A DNA stretch of 64,000 bases. Origin: Tistlia consotensis USBA 355 (GTDB lineage: Bacteria; Pseudomonadota; Alphaproteobacteria; Kiloniellales; DSM-21159). The stretch spans positions 1-64,000 of the forward strand of contig NZ_FWZX01000006.1 in assembly GCF_900177295.1 (NCBI RefSeq), given 5' to 3'. Made by a program: the position numbers and the translations under genes. The notes under the pieces were generated by a model. It saw nothing but the letters and a program-made list of their open reading frames with translations. It ran no database searches and had not been told where the DNA came from. Shown piece after piece: positions 25,802 through 34,700 of the stretch. Position 1 is the first letter of the stretch; the number at the start of each line of letters is the position of its first letter.

Positions 25802-25805
<4 letters not shown>
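25158..25805 (-). CDS. GNAT-family N-acetyltransferase
   Basis: 215 residues. The GNAT core runs from about 20 to 185: [16 protein letters not shown], the acetyl-CoA loop [16 protein letters not shown] and [16 protein letters not shown]. The GTG start at 25805 overlaps the stop of the upstream aminotransferase gene (GTGA), so the two are translationally coupled. The last 23 residues (from about [12 protein letters not shown]) are encoded by a dispersed palindromic repeat and are probably not functional. Substrate unknown; coupling suggests an amino acid or amine related to the aminotransferase. Confidence 0.82.
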
Positions 25806-26971
<1,166 letters not shown>

Positions 26972-27087
26972 CTCGGGTCCTCTCCGGTTGGGCCACCGAA
27001 GAAGACGAGACGCACGCACTCATGCCGCCGGCCTTCCTCGGCGGCAGGTGCTGGCTCTCCTGGAAAACGGAAAAAGCGAGTCGCCCG

Positions 27088-27107
27088 CGCGCCCCTCAGG
27101 GGGCGCG
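27088..27107 (-). promoter_or_regulatory. Hairpin overlapping the leader stop codon upstream of the aminotransferase
   Basis: CGCGCCCC pairs with GGGGCGCG (8 bp, 4-base loop), spanning the stop codon of the short frame 27096-27143. A T5 run (27071-27075 on the minus strand) follows 12 bases later, and a second GC-rich stem GCCGCCG/CGGCGGC lies near 27033. The layout resembles an attenuator, although the U tract is too distant for a standard terminator. Confidence 0.35.
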
Positions 27108-27143
27108 ACGTCGCAGCTGACAGGGCTGGCGCTTCTCGCTCAT
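27096..27143 (-). CDS. Possible leader peptide, 15 residues
   Basis: Encodes MSEKRQPCQLRRRAP and stops inside a strong hairpin. It has four Arg codons, three in a row. The distance to the aminotransferase ATG is about 125 bp. Ribosome position on such a frame could control downstream folding. No clear ribosome site was seen, and short frames arise by chance, so this is tentative. Confidence 0.3.
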   Translation of the reverse strand: MSEKRQPCQLRRRAP

Positions 27144-27211
27144 GGCGGCGGACGGTAGCCGAAGCGGCGGCGAATGCAAGCGGGATCTCGCGGGTCGGCA
27201 GAGGACCAGCG

Positions 27212-28585
27212 TCAGCCGGCCCCGCCCTGCCCGACTGCACCGTCCGGCGAGCCGCCGCCCGGGCCGCCGACCAGAAGGCGGCGCAGGGCCAGGAGCAGGC
27301 GCCACAGCAAGAGGAGCGGCACCGGCAGCAGCACCAGCGCCGCCATCAGGACGACGGGCGTCCAGAACAGTGGCATCAGATAGAGCCAGACGGCGACCTG
27401 CTCGACGTCGAGCACGCAAGGCCAGCCGAGCGGCCGCAGGTCCGGCAGCCCGGCGGACTTGTAGCCGACGTCGTACAGGCAGAGGGACATAGGCTTCTGC
27501 CAGTGGCTGCCGATGCCCTCCCAGATGACAACGTCCAGATTCATCAGGAAGGCGAGCAGGTAGGCGGCCAGCAGCAGCCAGCCGGCCGTCCCGGCCCACG
27601 CACGCCAGTCCGAGCGAAGCATCCGGAGGGCGCCGGACCGGCCGGCGGCGGCCTCCTCCTGCCAAGCCTGCCGAATCACGCGGCCGAGCTTGCGAAAGGC
27701 CAGGGCGAAGCCGAGCGCGGCCGGCAGCAGGACGGGCACGCCGTAGAGCGGCGTCGCCAGTAGCGTCGCGGCAGCGCCGAGCGGCCTCAGCTTGCAGGGC
27801 AGGCCGACGACCTCCCGCAGATCCATCATGCCCTGGGGTGCCATGCTGCCATACCAGCCGTCCGCGCAGGCCGCGTCCTGCGGCAGGTGGCTCAACAGGA
27901 TCAGCAGGTGCACGACGAAGGCGAAGGCGTAGCAGAGCAATGCCAAGCGGCCGACCGCCCGGGCCCGACGCCGCCATCCGCGCCGCAGGCCCCAGGCCTC
28001 CGATCGGGCGATGGGGCTCGTGGCCAGGGCCCGGGTCGCCGCAGCCAAGGCTTCGCCACTGTCCGCAATCTCGCCTCGCCGGGGGCGCGTCAGCATCACC
28101 ACGCTGCGCAGCAGCAGGCCGAGCACGAGGGCCAGAGCCGCAAGGCCTGAACCGTACAGGGCCGGCTTGGCGACAAAGGCCACGAGTTCCCTGATCGGTC
28201 CCCCGCCGGTCGGGGCCAAGTCGCCGAAGATGGCCCACCACAGGACGAGCGCCGCACCGCTAACGTAGCACAGCAGCGCCAATCGGGCGCCGCGTGCCAT
28301 CCAGAACCGCCAGCCGGTACGTCCCCGCTCGCGTACGGCCACCCAGGCGACGAAGGCGATGGTCACACACGGGGGGAAGAGAACGGTCGTCGCGGCGAAC
28401 CAGAGCGCCAGCTGCACGAGAAGGTCGTCCAGGAAGCCCGCGCAGGGCACTCTGGACGGCGCTGGTCCACAAGCCGTTGCGCCTGTCAGCCAAAGAGCGG
28501 CGAGCGGCGGGACGGGCAAGATGACGGCAGTGCCCAGACAGGCACCAAGCCACTGGCGCCAGGTCCACCGACTCTTCCGTGTCAT
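27212..28585 (-). CDS. Multi-pass membrane protein of unknown function
   Basis: 457 residues with about ten to twelve hydrophobic segments. Three blocks resemble each other: each has a helix ending in LLCY or LLLAAYLLAF, an extracytoplasmic loop with Cys and a Leu/Pro pattern (CKLRPLG, PDLRPLGWPCVLD), then two more helices. This suggests internal triplication. No family is recognised. It follows a lytic-transglycosylase-like gene on the same strand, 104 bp apart, and both are somewhat less GC-rich than neighbours. The start at 28585 (MTRKSRWTW) was preferred over an ATG four codons earlier. Confidence 0.7.
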   Translation of the reverse strand: MTRKSRWTWRQWLGACLGTAVILPVPPLAALWLTGATACGPAPSRVPCAGFLDDLLVQLALWFAATTVLFPPCVTIAFVAWVAVRERGRTGWRFWMARGARLALLCYVSGAALVLWWAIFGDLAPTGGGPIRELVAFVAKPALYGSGLAALALVLGLLLRSVVMLTRPRRGEIADSGEALAAATRALATSPIARSEAWGLRRGWRRRARAVGRLALLCYAFAFVVHLLILLSHLPQDAACADGWYGSMAPQGMMDLREVVGLPCKLRPLGAAATLLATPLYGVPVLLPAALGFALAFRKLGRVIRQAWQEEAAAGRSGALRMLRSDWRAWAGTAGWLLLAAYLLAFLMNLDVVIWEGIGSHWQKPMSLCLYDVGYKSAGLPDLRPLGWPCVLDVEQVAVWLYLMPLFWTPVVLMAALVLLPVPLLLLWRLLLALRRLLVGGPGGGSPDGAVGQGGAG

Positions 28586-28689
28586 CGCGCCACCCAATGT
28601 TCGCCATTTGTTCGAGCCAACCTAGCGGTGCTGCGAGCGAATGACCAGGGGCTTTTCCGCGGAAAGATTGTGGCATTTGATGGCGCTGA

Positions 28690-29475
28690 TTAGCGGCGCA
28701 GCCGTCTGAGACGCTCCCATCCCTGCTCGACGGTGGCCCAACCCCGGTTCCAGAAGCCGAACTCCGGCGCCTCCTCCTTCTCCCAGAGTCTCTGGTCGCA
28801 GGCCTGTTGCGCCTGGGCCCCGACTTGGTTGGTCTTTTCGGCGTAGAGGCTGTTGTAGAGCGTCTCGATCTGACCGGCCGAAGCACCCGGCGCACGTTCC
28901 ACCAAGCGCTTGATGAGACGGACGCCAAGGTCGATGTTGGCGGCTGGATCCTTCGCTTCCTCAGGCGTCACGCCGAGCTGCTGCCACATCTCGGAATTGA
29001 CGTTCATCGGCAGGATTGTGGCTGACGCACCAACAGGCTCTCCGGCCACCGTCCACCAGCCGCGTGCGTTCTCCGTGTACATGACCATCTTCACGAGGTC
29101 GGGATCGACGCCGTACCGCTCGGCTGCCGCGCCGATCAGCCTTTCGTACTTCGCGACGGCGTCCCGACCCTTCGAGTGCCAGGACGACCACGGCGGCGTC
29201 GGATCGGCATCCGGATTTTCCTCGATCGGGAAGATGGCGGCCTCGTCGGCAAGTATGTTGGGGCGACGGTCCTTCTCGTTGCGCAATTCGCGGACAGGCA
29301 GATCGCCCCTCGGGCCGCCGTAGCCCTTCCGCTTCCAATAGGCCTCGATCTCGTCGGGGGACGGACCGGCACCATAGAGGACCGTCTTGCGGTCAGGCGC
29401 CTCAGCACGACCGGCCAGCAAGGTGTCTCGGCGCGCAGGGCGGGTTCCGGAACGGGCGGGGCGCTTGCTCGGCAT
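28690..29475 (-). CDS. Lytic transglycosylase-like (SLT domain) protein
   Basis: 261 residues. The N-terminal 100 residues are charged and not recognised, with no signal peptide. The SLT-like domain covers about 110-235: ERYGVDPDLVKMVMYTENAR carries the probable catalytic Glu, followed by SATILPMNV, DPAANIDLGVRLIKRLV and IETLYNSLYAEK, the usual order of SLT motifs. AAAGGA lies before ATG. SLT enzymes cut peptidoglycan. The lack of a signal suggests export by a special route, or that it is an effector or phage-derived. The next gene encodes a multi-pass membrane protein. Confidence 0.7.
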   Translation of the reverse strand: MPSKRPARSGTRPARRDTLLAGRAEAPDRKTVLYGAGPSPDEIEAYWKRKGYGGPRGDLPVRELRNEKDRRPNILADEAAIFPIEENPDADPTPPWSSWHSKGRDAVAKYERLIGAAAERYGVDPDLVKMVMYTENARGWWTVAGEPVGASATILPMNVNSEMWQQLGVTPEEAKDPAANIDLGVRLIKRLVERAPGASAGQIETLYNSLYAEKTNQVGAQAQQACDQRLWEKEEAPEFGFWNRGWATVEQGWERLRRLRR

Positions 29476-29608
29476 GGTCGCTGTCCTTTCGGTGGACGAT
29501 CGGGATGCGAATTCTCCCCGGCCCCGCCGTCGCGTCGCAAAGGCGTGCCGCCTTGACCGGCCGCCACAGCGCCCCGAAGGTTGCACGGCAACCGACGGAG
29601 CGCCGCCG

Positions 29609-30496
29609 ATGACCACGATCACCCTCGCCGCGACCCAGATGGCCTGCGACTGGGACAGCGAGGCCAACCTGAAGCGCGCCGAGGGCCTGGTGCGCGAGGC
29701 CGCGGCCAAGGGCGCCGACGTCGTGCTGCTGCAGGAGCTCTTCGAGACGCCCTACTTCTGCCCGGACCAGAAGGAGGCGCTCTTCGCCCTCGCCAGGCCC
29801 TTCAAGGACAACCCCGTCGTCGCGCGCTTCGCCGATCTGGCGAAGGAGCTCGGCGTGGTGCTGCCGGTCTCCTTCTTCGAGCGGGCCAACAACGCCCACT
29901 ACAACTCGATCGCCATCGCCGACGCCGACGGCGCGGTGCTCGGCCTCTACCGCAAGAGCCACATCCCCGACGGCCCGGGCTACCAGGAGAAGTACTACTT
30001 CAATCCCGGCGACACCGGCTTCCGGGTCTGGGACACCCGCTTCGGGCGCCTGGGCGTCGGCATCTGCTGGGACCAGTGGTTCCCGGAGTGCGCGCGGGCC
30101 ATGGCGCTGAAGGGCGCCGAGGTGCTGCTCTACCCGACCGCGATCGGCATCGAGCCGCAGGACCCGACGATCGACTCCCTGGGCCACTGGCAGCGCGCCA
30201 TGCAGGGCCACGCCGCCGCCAACATGGTGCCGCTGGTCGCCTCCAACCGCATCGGCAGCGAGCCCAGCGAGGCGGCGACCATGACCTTCTACGGCAGCTC
30301 CTTCATCGCCGACGAGCTGGGCGCCAAGCTGGCCGAGGCCTCCCAGGACCGCCAGGAGGTCGTCACCGCGACCGTCGACCTCGACCGCATCCGCGCCCGC
30401 CGCGCCTCCTGGGGCTTCTACCGCGACCGCCGGCCGGACCTCTACCGCCCGCTGCTGACGCTCGATGGCGAGACGGAGGCCTCGGGCGCCCGGTAG
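29609..30496 (+). CDS. aguB: N-carbamoylputrescine amidase
   Basis: 295-residue nitrilase-superfamily enzyme hydrolysing N-carbamoylputrescine to putrescine, carbon dioxide and ammonia, the last step of the agmatine route. The catalytic triad is visible: Glu in VVLLQELFETPYFC, Lys in LYRKSHIPDGPGY and Cys in GVGICWDQWFPE. WGFYRDRRPDLY near the end is typical. Its agmatine deiminase partner (AguA) is not in the window. The 3' end overlaps the 3' end of the convergent cysteine-synthase-like gene by 55 bp. Confidence 0.94.
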   Translation: MTTITLAATQMACDWDSEANLKRAEGLVREAAAKGADVVLLQELFETPYFCPDQKEALFALARPFKDNPVVARFADLAKELGVVLPVSFFERANNAHYNSIAIADADGAVLGLYRKSHIPDGPGYQEKYYFNPGDTGFRVWDTRFGRLGVGICWDQWFPECARAMALKGAEVLLYPTAIGIEPQDPTIDSLGHWQRAMQGHAAANMVPLVASNRIGSEPSEAATMTFYGSSFIADELGAKLAEASQDRQEVVTATVDLDRIRARRASWGFYRDRRPDLYRPLLTLDGETEASGAR

Positions 30497-31428
30497 AGGT
30501 CGGTCGAGAGGTACTTGATCCCGGAATCGCAGAGCAGGGTCACGACCGTCGCCTCGGGACCGAGCCGCTCGGCGACCCGGAGGGCCGCGACCAGGTTGGC
30601 GCCGGTCGAGGTGCCGGCGAAGAGCGCTTCCTCGCGGGCGAGGCGCCGGGCCATGGCCTTGGCCTCCTCCGTCGAGACGGGGACGATCTCCTCGACCGCC
30701 GCCGGGTCCCAGAGCGGCACGACGAAGCCGGCGCCGACCCCCTCGATCCTGTGCACGCCGCTCGGCCCGCCCGACAGCACCGCCGACTCGCTGGGTTCGA
30801 CCGCGACGACGTGGATCTTCGGGTCGCGGGCGTGCAGCGCCTCGGCGGTGCCGCGCACCGAGGCGGCGGTGCCGGTCGCCTGGACGAAGGCGTCGAGGCG
30901 GCCGCCGGTCTGGCGCCAGATCTCCTCGCCGAGGGTGCGGTAGGCGGCGAGCTGGTCGGCGTTGTTCAGCTGGTCGGTCCAGAAGCCGCCCTTCGCGGCC
31001 TGGATGCGCCGCGCCGCCTCGATCATGGCACGGGTCAGGGCCGCGTCCATGCCGCCGCCCTCGCTCGGCACGATGGTGAGCTCGGCGCCGAGCGCGGCCA
31101 TGTGGTCGCGCTTCTCGCGGCTGAAGGCGTCGGAGGTCACGATGTCGAGCGGATAGCCGCGCGCCGCGCAGACCAGGGCCAGGGACACGCCGGTGCTGCC
31201 GCCGGTGTACTCGACGACCCGGCCGCCGGGCTTCAGGCGGCCGTCCCGCTCCGCCGCCTCGATCATCGCCAGGGCCATGCGGTCCTTCATCGAGCCGGTC
31301 GGGTTGCGGCTCTCCAGCTTCATCAGGACGCGGGCGTGGCCCGGCGGCACCAGGCGGCGCAGCTCGACCAGCGGCGTCTCGCCGATCAGCTCCAGGATCG
31401 AAGAGTGGACAGGGCAGGCGTCGGTCAT
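30442..31428 (-). CDS. Cysteine synthase-like PLP enzyme
   Basis: 328 residues, fold type II PLP enzyme of the O-acetylserine sulfhydrylase family. The PLP lysine is in NPTGSMKDRMAL, the phosphate loop in GTAASVRGTAEAL, and the substrate loop in YTGGSTGVSLA. The Asn/Ser-rich start SSILELIGETPLVEL is standard. In many CysK proteins the substrate loop reads TSGNTG; here it is TGGSTG, so another substrate (for example cystathionine beta-synthase-like) is possible. The last 18 codons lie inside the 3' end of aguB. Confidence 0.82.
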   Translation of the reverse strand: MTDACPVHSSILELIGETPLVELRRLVPPGHARVLMKLESRNPTGSMKDRMALAMIEAAERDGRLKPGGRVVEYTGGSTGVSLALVCAARGYPLDIVTSDAFSREKRDHMAALGAELTIVPSEGGGMDAALTRAMIEAARRIQAAKGGFWTDQLNNADQLAAYRTLGEEIWRQTGGRLDAFVQATGTAASVRGTAEALHARDPKIHVVAVEPSESAVLSGGPSGVHRIEGVGAGFVVPLWDPAAVEEIVPVSTEEAKAMARRLAREEALFAGTSTGANLVAALRVAERLGPEATVVTLLCDSGIKYLSTDLYRAPEASVSPSSVSSGR

Positions 31429-31487
31429 GGCGGGGTCCCGGGGGTTATCATGAACGATGAGGTCGCGCGACGGCCTGCGTGCTCGCA

Positions 31488-31563
31488 CGCCCCTCGACAA
31501 GCTCGGGACGAAGCAAAAATCGCGTTGGCTCAAACAGTCGCTTCATCCCGAGCCTGTCGAGGG
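31488..31563. repeat. Dispersed palindromic repeat, family B, copy 1
   Basis: An inverted pair built on the unit CTTCATCCTGAGCCTGTCG, in diverged form: CGACAAGCTCGGGACGAAG (from about 31495) and CTTCATCCCGAGCCTGTCGA (31541-31560). It lies between the cysteine-synthase-like gene and the LysR gene. Other copies are at 36513-36619 and 54557-54646. Confidence 0.85.
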
Positions 31564-31625
31564 ATGTGGGGGCACCCACGCCGACGCTGCGAACCGTCCT
31601 TGGATGACCTGCGATCCGGAAGGCC

Positions 31626-31631
31626 TATAAT
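31626..31631 (+). promoter_or_regulatory. Consensus -10 element directly before the LysR start codon
   Basis: A perfect TATAAT lies eight bases before the ATG at 31639. Transcription starting the usual seven bases on would begin at or next to that ATG, giving a leaderless mRNA. No ribosome site is present close to the ATG, which agrees. No clear -35 element was seen. Confidence 0.4.
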
Positions 31632-31638
31632 CTGCACC

Positions 31639-32598
31639 ATGGCGGATCGAATTTCATCCACTCACGGCGATCTCGACCCGGCGCTCGACTGGGACGACCT
31701 GCGGGTCTTCCTGGCCGTCGCGCGCAGCCGCTCGCTGCGCGGCGCCGCGCGGGCGCTCGGCGTGAACCACGCGACGGTGGCCCGACGGCTCGAGGGCCTG
31801 GAGCGGGCGCTCGGCGCGGCCCTCTTCGAGCGCCGGCCCGAGGGCCTGGTGCCGACCCGGTCCGGCGAGGCGCTGCTGGAGCCGGCCGAGCGGGTCGAGC
31901 AGCAGCTGGTCGCGGCCCAGCGCCGGATCGCCGGGCGCGACGCCGCGCTGAGCGGCCGGCTCCGGATCAGCCTGCCCTATGCCCTGATGCAGGCCTTCCT
32001 GGCCGAGGACATCGCGGCCTTCGCCCGGCTCTATCCCGGCATCGATCTGGAGATCGCGCTGACCGACGCCTTCTCGGACCTGGCGCGGCGCGAGGCCGAC
32101 GTCTCGATCCGCATGGCCTTCAAGGTGACCGGCGAGGTCGTGCGGCGACGCCTGCTGCGCTACGGCAAGACGACCTATGCCGCCCCGGCCTTCCTGGAAC
32201 GCTTCGATGCCGCGGCGCCCGGCCCCGAGGCCTGCTGGCTCGGCTGGAGCGCCGGCGACGACTACGCGACCTGGCCGCGCGACACGTCCTTCCCGCAACT
32301 GCCGGTGCGCCACCACCTGGCCAGCCATGCCCTGCAGATCGCCGCCGCCGCGGCCGGCCTCGGCCTGACCCTGCTGCCCTGCTTCCTCGGCGACCGCTCG
32401 CCGGGGCTGGTCCGCGTGCCCGGCGCCCCGGTCGTCCCCGACCGCAGCCTCTGGCTGCTGCTCCACGACGACCTGCGCCACACCGCGCGGGTCCGCGCCT
32501 TCCTCGACTTCGTCGGGCCGGCGATCCTGGCCCGCCGCGCGCTGCTCGAAGGCACGGGCGCACCGCCGACGCCGTCCCGGCAAGCTCTCGCGCAATAG
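31639..32598 (+). CDS. LysR-family transcriptional regulator
   Basis: 319 residues. The winged helix-turn-helix (about 16-80) has LRVFLAVARSRSLRGAARAL and VNHATVARRLEGLERALGAA. The substrate-binding domain follows, with LRISLPYALMQAFLAEDIA and ISIRMAF-type sequence, and GLGLTLLPCFLGD near the end. The pattern is that of the group regulating single divergent genes. It is divergent from the cysteine-synthase-like gene across a repeat-containing gap, so that gene is a plausible target. Inducer unknown. Confidence 0.9.
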   Translation: MADRISSTHGDLDPALDWDDLRVFLAVARSRSLRGAARALGVNHATVARRLEGLERALGAALFERRPEGLVPTRSGEALLEPAERVEQQLVAAQRRIAGRDAALSGRLRISLPYALMQAFLAEDIAAFARLYPGIDLEIALTDAFSDLARREADVSIRMAFKVTGEVVRRRLLRYGKTTYAAPAFLERFDAAAPGPEACWLGWSAGDDYATWPRDTSFPQLPVRHHLASHALQIAAAAAGLGLTLLPCFLGDRSPGLVRVPGAPVVPDRSLWLLLHDDLRHTARVRAFLDFVGPAILARRALLEGTGAPPTPSRQALAQ

Positions 32599-32901
32599 AA
32601 GCCCGCCCGTTCCATCGGAACATTCCGGCCCGTTCGCCGTATTGGAAGCGGATGGCGTGAGTATATTTCGGCATATTTTCCGGGATTTGACGATCACGGA
32701 ACCGTCATCGCCAATCACTCGCTTCGTCTATGGTTGGTTGACAGCCTCGCGTCAGCCTCCAATATCCTGTGGTCTGATCGCTTCGATTGGAGAGATCGAC
32801 GACAGATCTTGACACCCAGTCGCTCGGCGATCGGGTTTGCCTTTGCCATGCTTGAGCTGCGGCTCGCGGCGACCAACCAAGACAGGGGAATACGGAACGA
32901 C
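32599..32901. promoter_or_regulatory. 303-bp control region upstream of the NAGGN genes
   Basis: An AT-richer gap without coding sequence. A candidate promoter has TTGACA at 32738-32743 and TATCCT at 32763-32768 (19-base spacer). Another TTGACA lies at 32809-32814 without a good -10. NAGGN genes are osmotically induced in species studied, so regulation here is likely, but no specific operator was identified. Confidence 0.4.
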
Positions 32902-34686
32902 ATGTGCGGAATCGTCGGTGAGATCCGCTTCGACGGCCGTCCGGCCTCGGCGACCCTGGTCCAGGAGATGGCACGCGCCATGCAGACGCGCGGACCCGAT
33001 GCCGAAGGACTCTTCGTCCAGAACGGCATCGCCGTCGGCCACCGACGGCTGAAGATCATCGACCACTCGGAGGCCGCCCAGCAACCGATGATCGACCCCG
33101 AGCTGGGGCTCGGCATCGTCTACAACGGCGCCATCTATAACTATCCGGAGCTGCGCGCGGAGCTGGAGGGCAAGGGCCACCGCTTCTTCTCGCACGGCGA
33201 CACCGAGGTCATCCTCAAGGCCTACCGGCAGTGGGGCGAGGCCTGCGTCGAGCATTTCAACGGCATGTTCGCCTTCGCGCTCTGGGAGCGCGACAGCGGC
33301 AGGCTGTTCCTGGCCCGCGACCGCCTGGGCATCAAGCCGCTCTACCTCGCCGAGGTGCCGGGCGGCCTGCGCTTCGGCTCGTCGCTGCCGGCGGTCGCCC
33401 GCGGCGAGGCGGTCGACCGCTCGATCGATCCGGTCGCCCTGCACCACTACCTCTCGTTCCACGCCGTCGTGCCGGCGCCGCACACGATCCTGACCGGCGT
33501 GCGCAAGCTGCCGCCCGGCCACACCCTGACCGCCACCCCCGACGGCCGCATGGAGCAGCGCCGCTACTGGCGCCTGGCCATGGGCCCGCGGGAGGAGGCC
33601 GACCTGACGCGCGGCGAGGGCGAGTGGGTCGAGCGGGTGCTCGAGGGCCTGCGCGCCTCGGTGCGCCGCCGCCTGGTCGCCGACACGCCGGTCGGCGTGC
33701 TGCTGTCCGGCGGCGTCGATTCCAGCCTGGTCGTCGGCCTGCTCAGCGAGCTCGGCCAGACCGGCCTCAAGACCTTCTCGGTCGGCTTCGAGAGCGCCGG
33801 CGGCGAGGCCGGCGACGAATTCCAGTACTCGGACATCGTCGCCGAGCGCTACGCCACCGACCACACGCGCATCCGGGTCGACAGCCGCGAGCGCCTGCTG
33901 CCCAACCTCGACGGCTGCATCCGCGCGATGTCGGAGCCGATGGTCAGCCACGACAACATCGGCTTCTACCTGCTGAGCGAGGAGGTCTCGAAGCACGTCC
34001 GCGTCGTCCAGTCCGGCCAGGGCGCCGACGAGATCTTCGCCGGCTACCACTGGTACCCGCCGCTGCTCGACGAGAGCGACGAGACGGCGGCCGAGGCCTA
34101 CGCCCGCGTCTTCGCCGACCGCGACCACGCCGACTACGCCGCCCTGGTCGAGGACGCCTGGCTCGGCGAGGACCACAGCCGCGCCTTCGTCCGCAGCCAC
34201 TTCGACGGCCTCGACGGCGCCCGGCCGGTCGACAAGGCGCTGCACCTCGACACCACGGTGATGCTGGTCGACGATCCGGTGAAGCGGGTCGACAACATGA
34301 CCATGGCCTGGGGCCTGGAGGCGCGCGTGCCCTTCCTCGACCACGAGCTGGTCGAGCTGGCGGCGTGCATCCCGGCCGAGCACAAGGTCGCCGGCGACGG
34401 CAAGCACGTGCTGAAGCAGGCGGCGCGCCGGGTCATCCCCGCCGAGGTCATCGACCGGCCGAAGGGCTACTTCCCCGTGCCGGCCCTCAAGTACCTGGAC
34501 GGGCCGGTGCTCGACCGGGTGCGCGACACGCTGGACAGCCGCCGGGCGCGCGAGCGCGGCCTGTTCCGCCGCGACACCGTCGAGCGCCTGCTGCAGGCGC
34601 CGAGCGACCACATCACGCCGCTCGGCGGATCCAAGCTCTGGCAGATCGCGTTGCTGGAAAGCTGGCTGCAGCTGCACGGCTACTGA
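32902..34686 (+). CDS. asnO: N-acetylglutaminylglutamine amidotransferase (asparagine synthase family)
   Basis: 594 residues. The N-terminal Ntn-type glutaminase begins MCGIVGE with the nucleophile Cys2, and includes QTRGPDAEG and [13 protein letters not shown]. The synthetase domain has the ATP pyrophosphatase loop [14 protein letters not shown] at about 266-279. With the two genes that follow it matches the conserved trio making the osmoprotectant N-acetylglutaminylglutamine amide: this protein amidates the C-terminus. An ordinary asparagine synthetase is the alternative, but the GNAT/ATP-grasp neighbour 14 bp on makes the trio reading strong. Confidence 0.93.
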   Translation: MCGIVGEIRFDGRPASATLVQEMARAMQTRGPDAEGLFVQNGIAVGHRRLKIIDHSEAAQQPMIDPELGLGIVYNGAIYNYPELRAELEGKGHRFFSHGDTEVILKAYRQWGEACVEHFNGMFAFALWERDSGRLFLARDRLGIKPLYLAEVPGGLRFGSSLPAVARGEAVDRSIDPVALHHYLSFHAVVPAPHTILTGVRKLPPGHTLTATPDGRMEQRRYWRLAMGPREEADLTRGEGEWVERVLEGLRASVRRRLVADTPVGVLLSGGVDSSLVVGLLSELGQTGLKTFSVGFESAGGEAGDEFQYSDIVAERYATDHTRIRVDSRERLLPNLDGCIRAMSEPMVSHDNIGFYLLSEEVSKHVRVVQSGQGADEIFAGYHWYPPLLDESDETAAEAYARVFADRDHADYAALVEDAWLGEDHSRAFVRSHFDGLDGARPVDKALHLDTTVMLVDDPVKRVDNMTMAWGLEARVPFLDHELVELAACIPAEHKVAGDGKHVLKQAARRVIPAEVIDRPKGYFPVPALKYLDGPVLDRVRDTLDSRRARERGLFRRDTVERLLQAPSDHITPLGGSKLWQIALLESWLQLHGY

Positions 34687-34700
34687 GGGGAAGAGCGACC

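Noticed and set aside
29581-31638. Long plus-strand frame joining the aguB region to the LysR gene
   Set aside because: The part before 31639 is Arg/Gly-rich shadow sequence over aguB and the cysteine-synthase-like gene. The real LysR start is the ATG at 31639.
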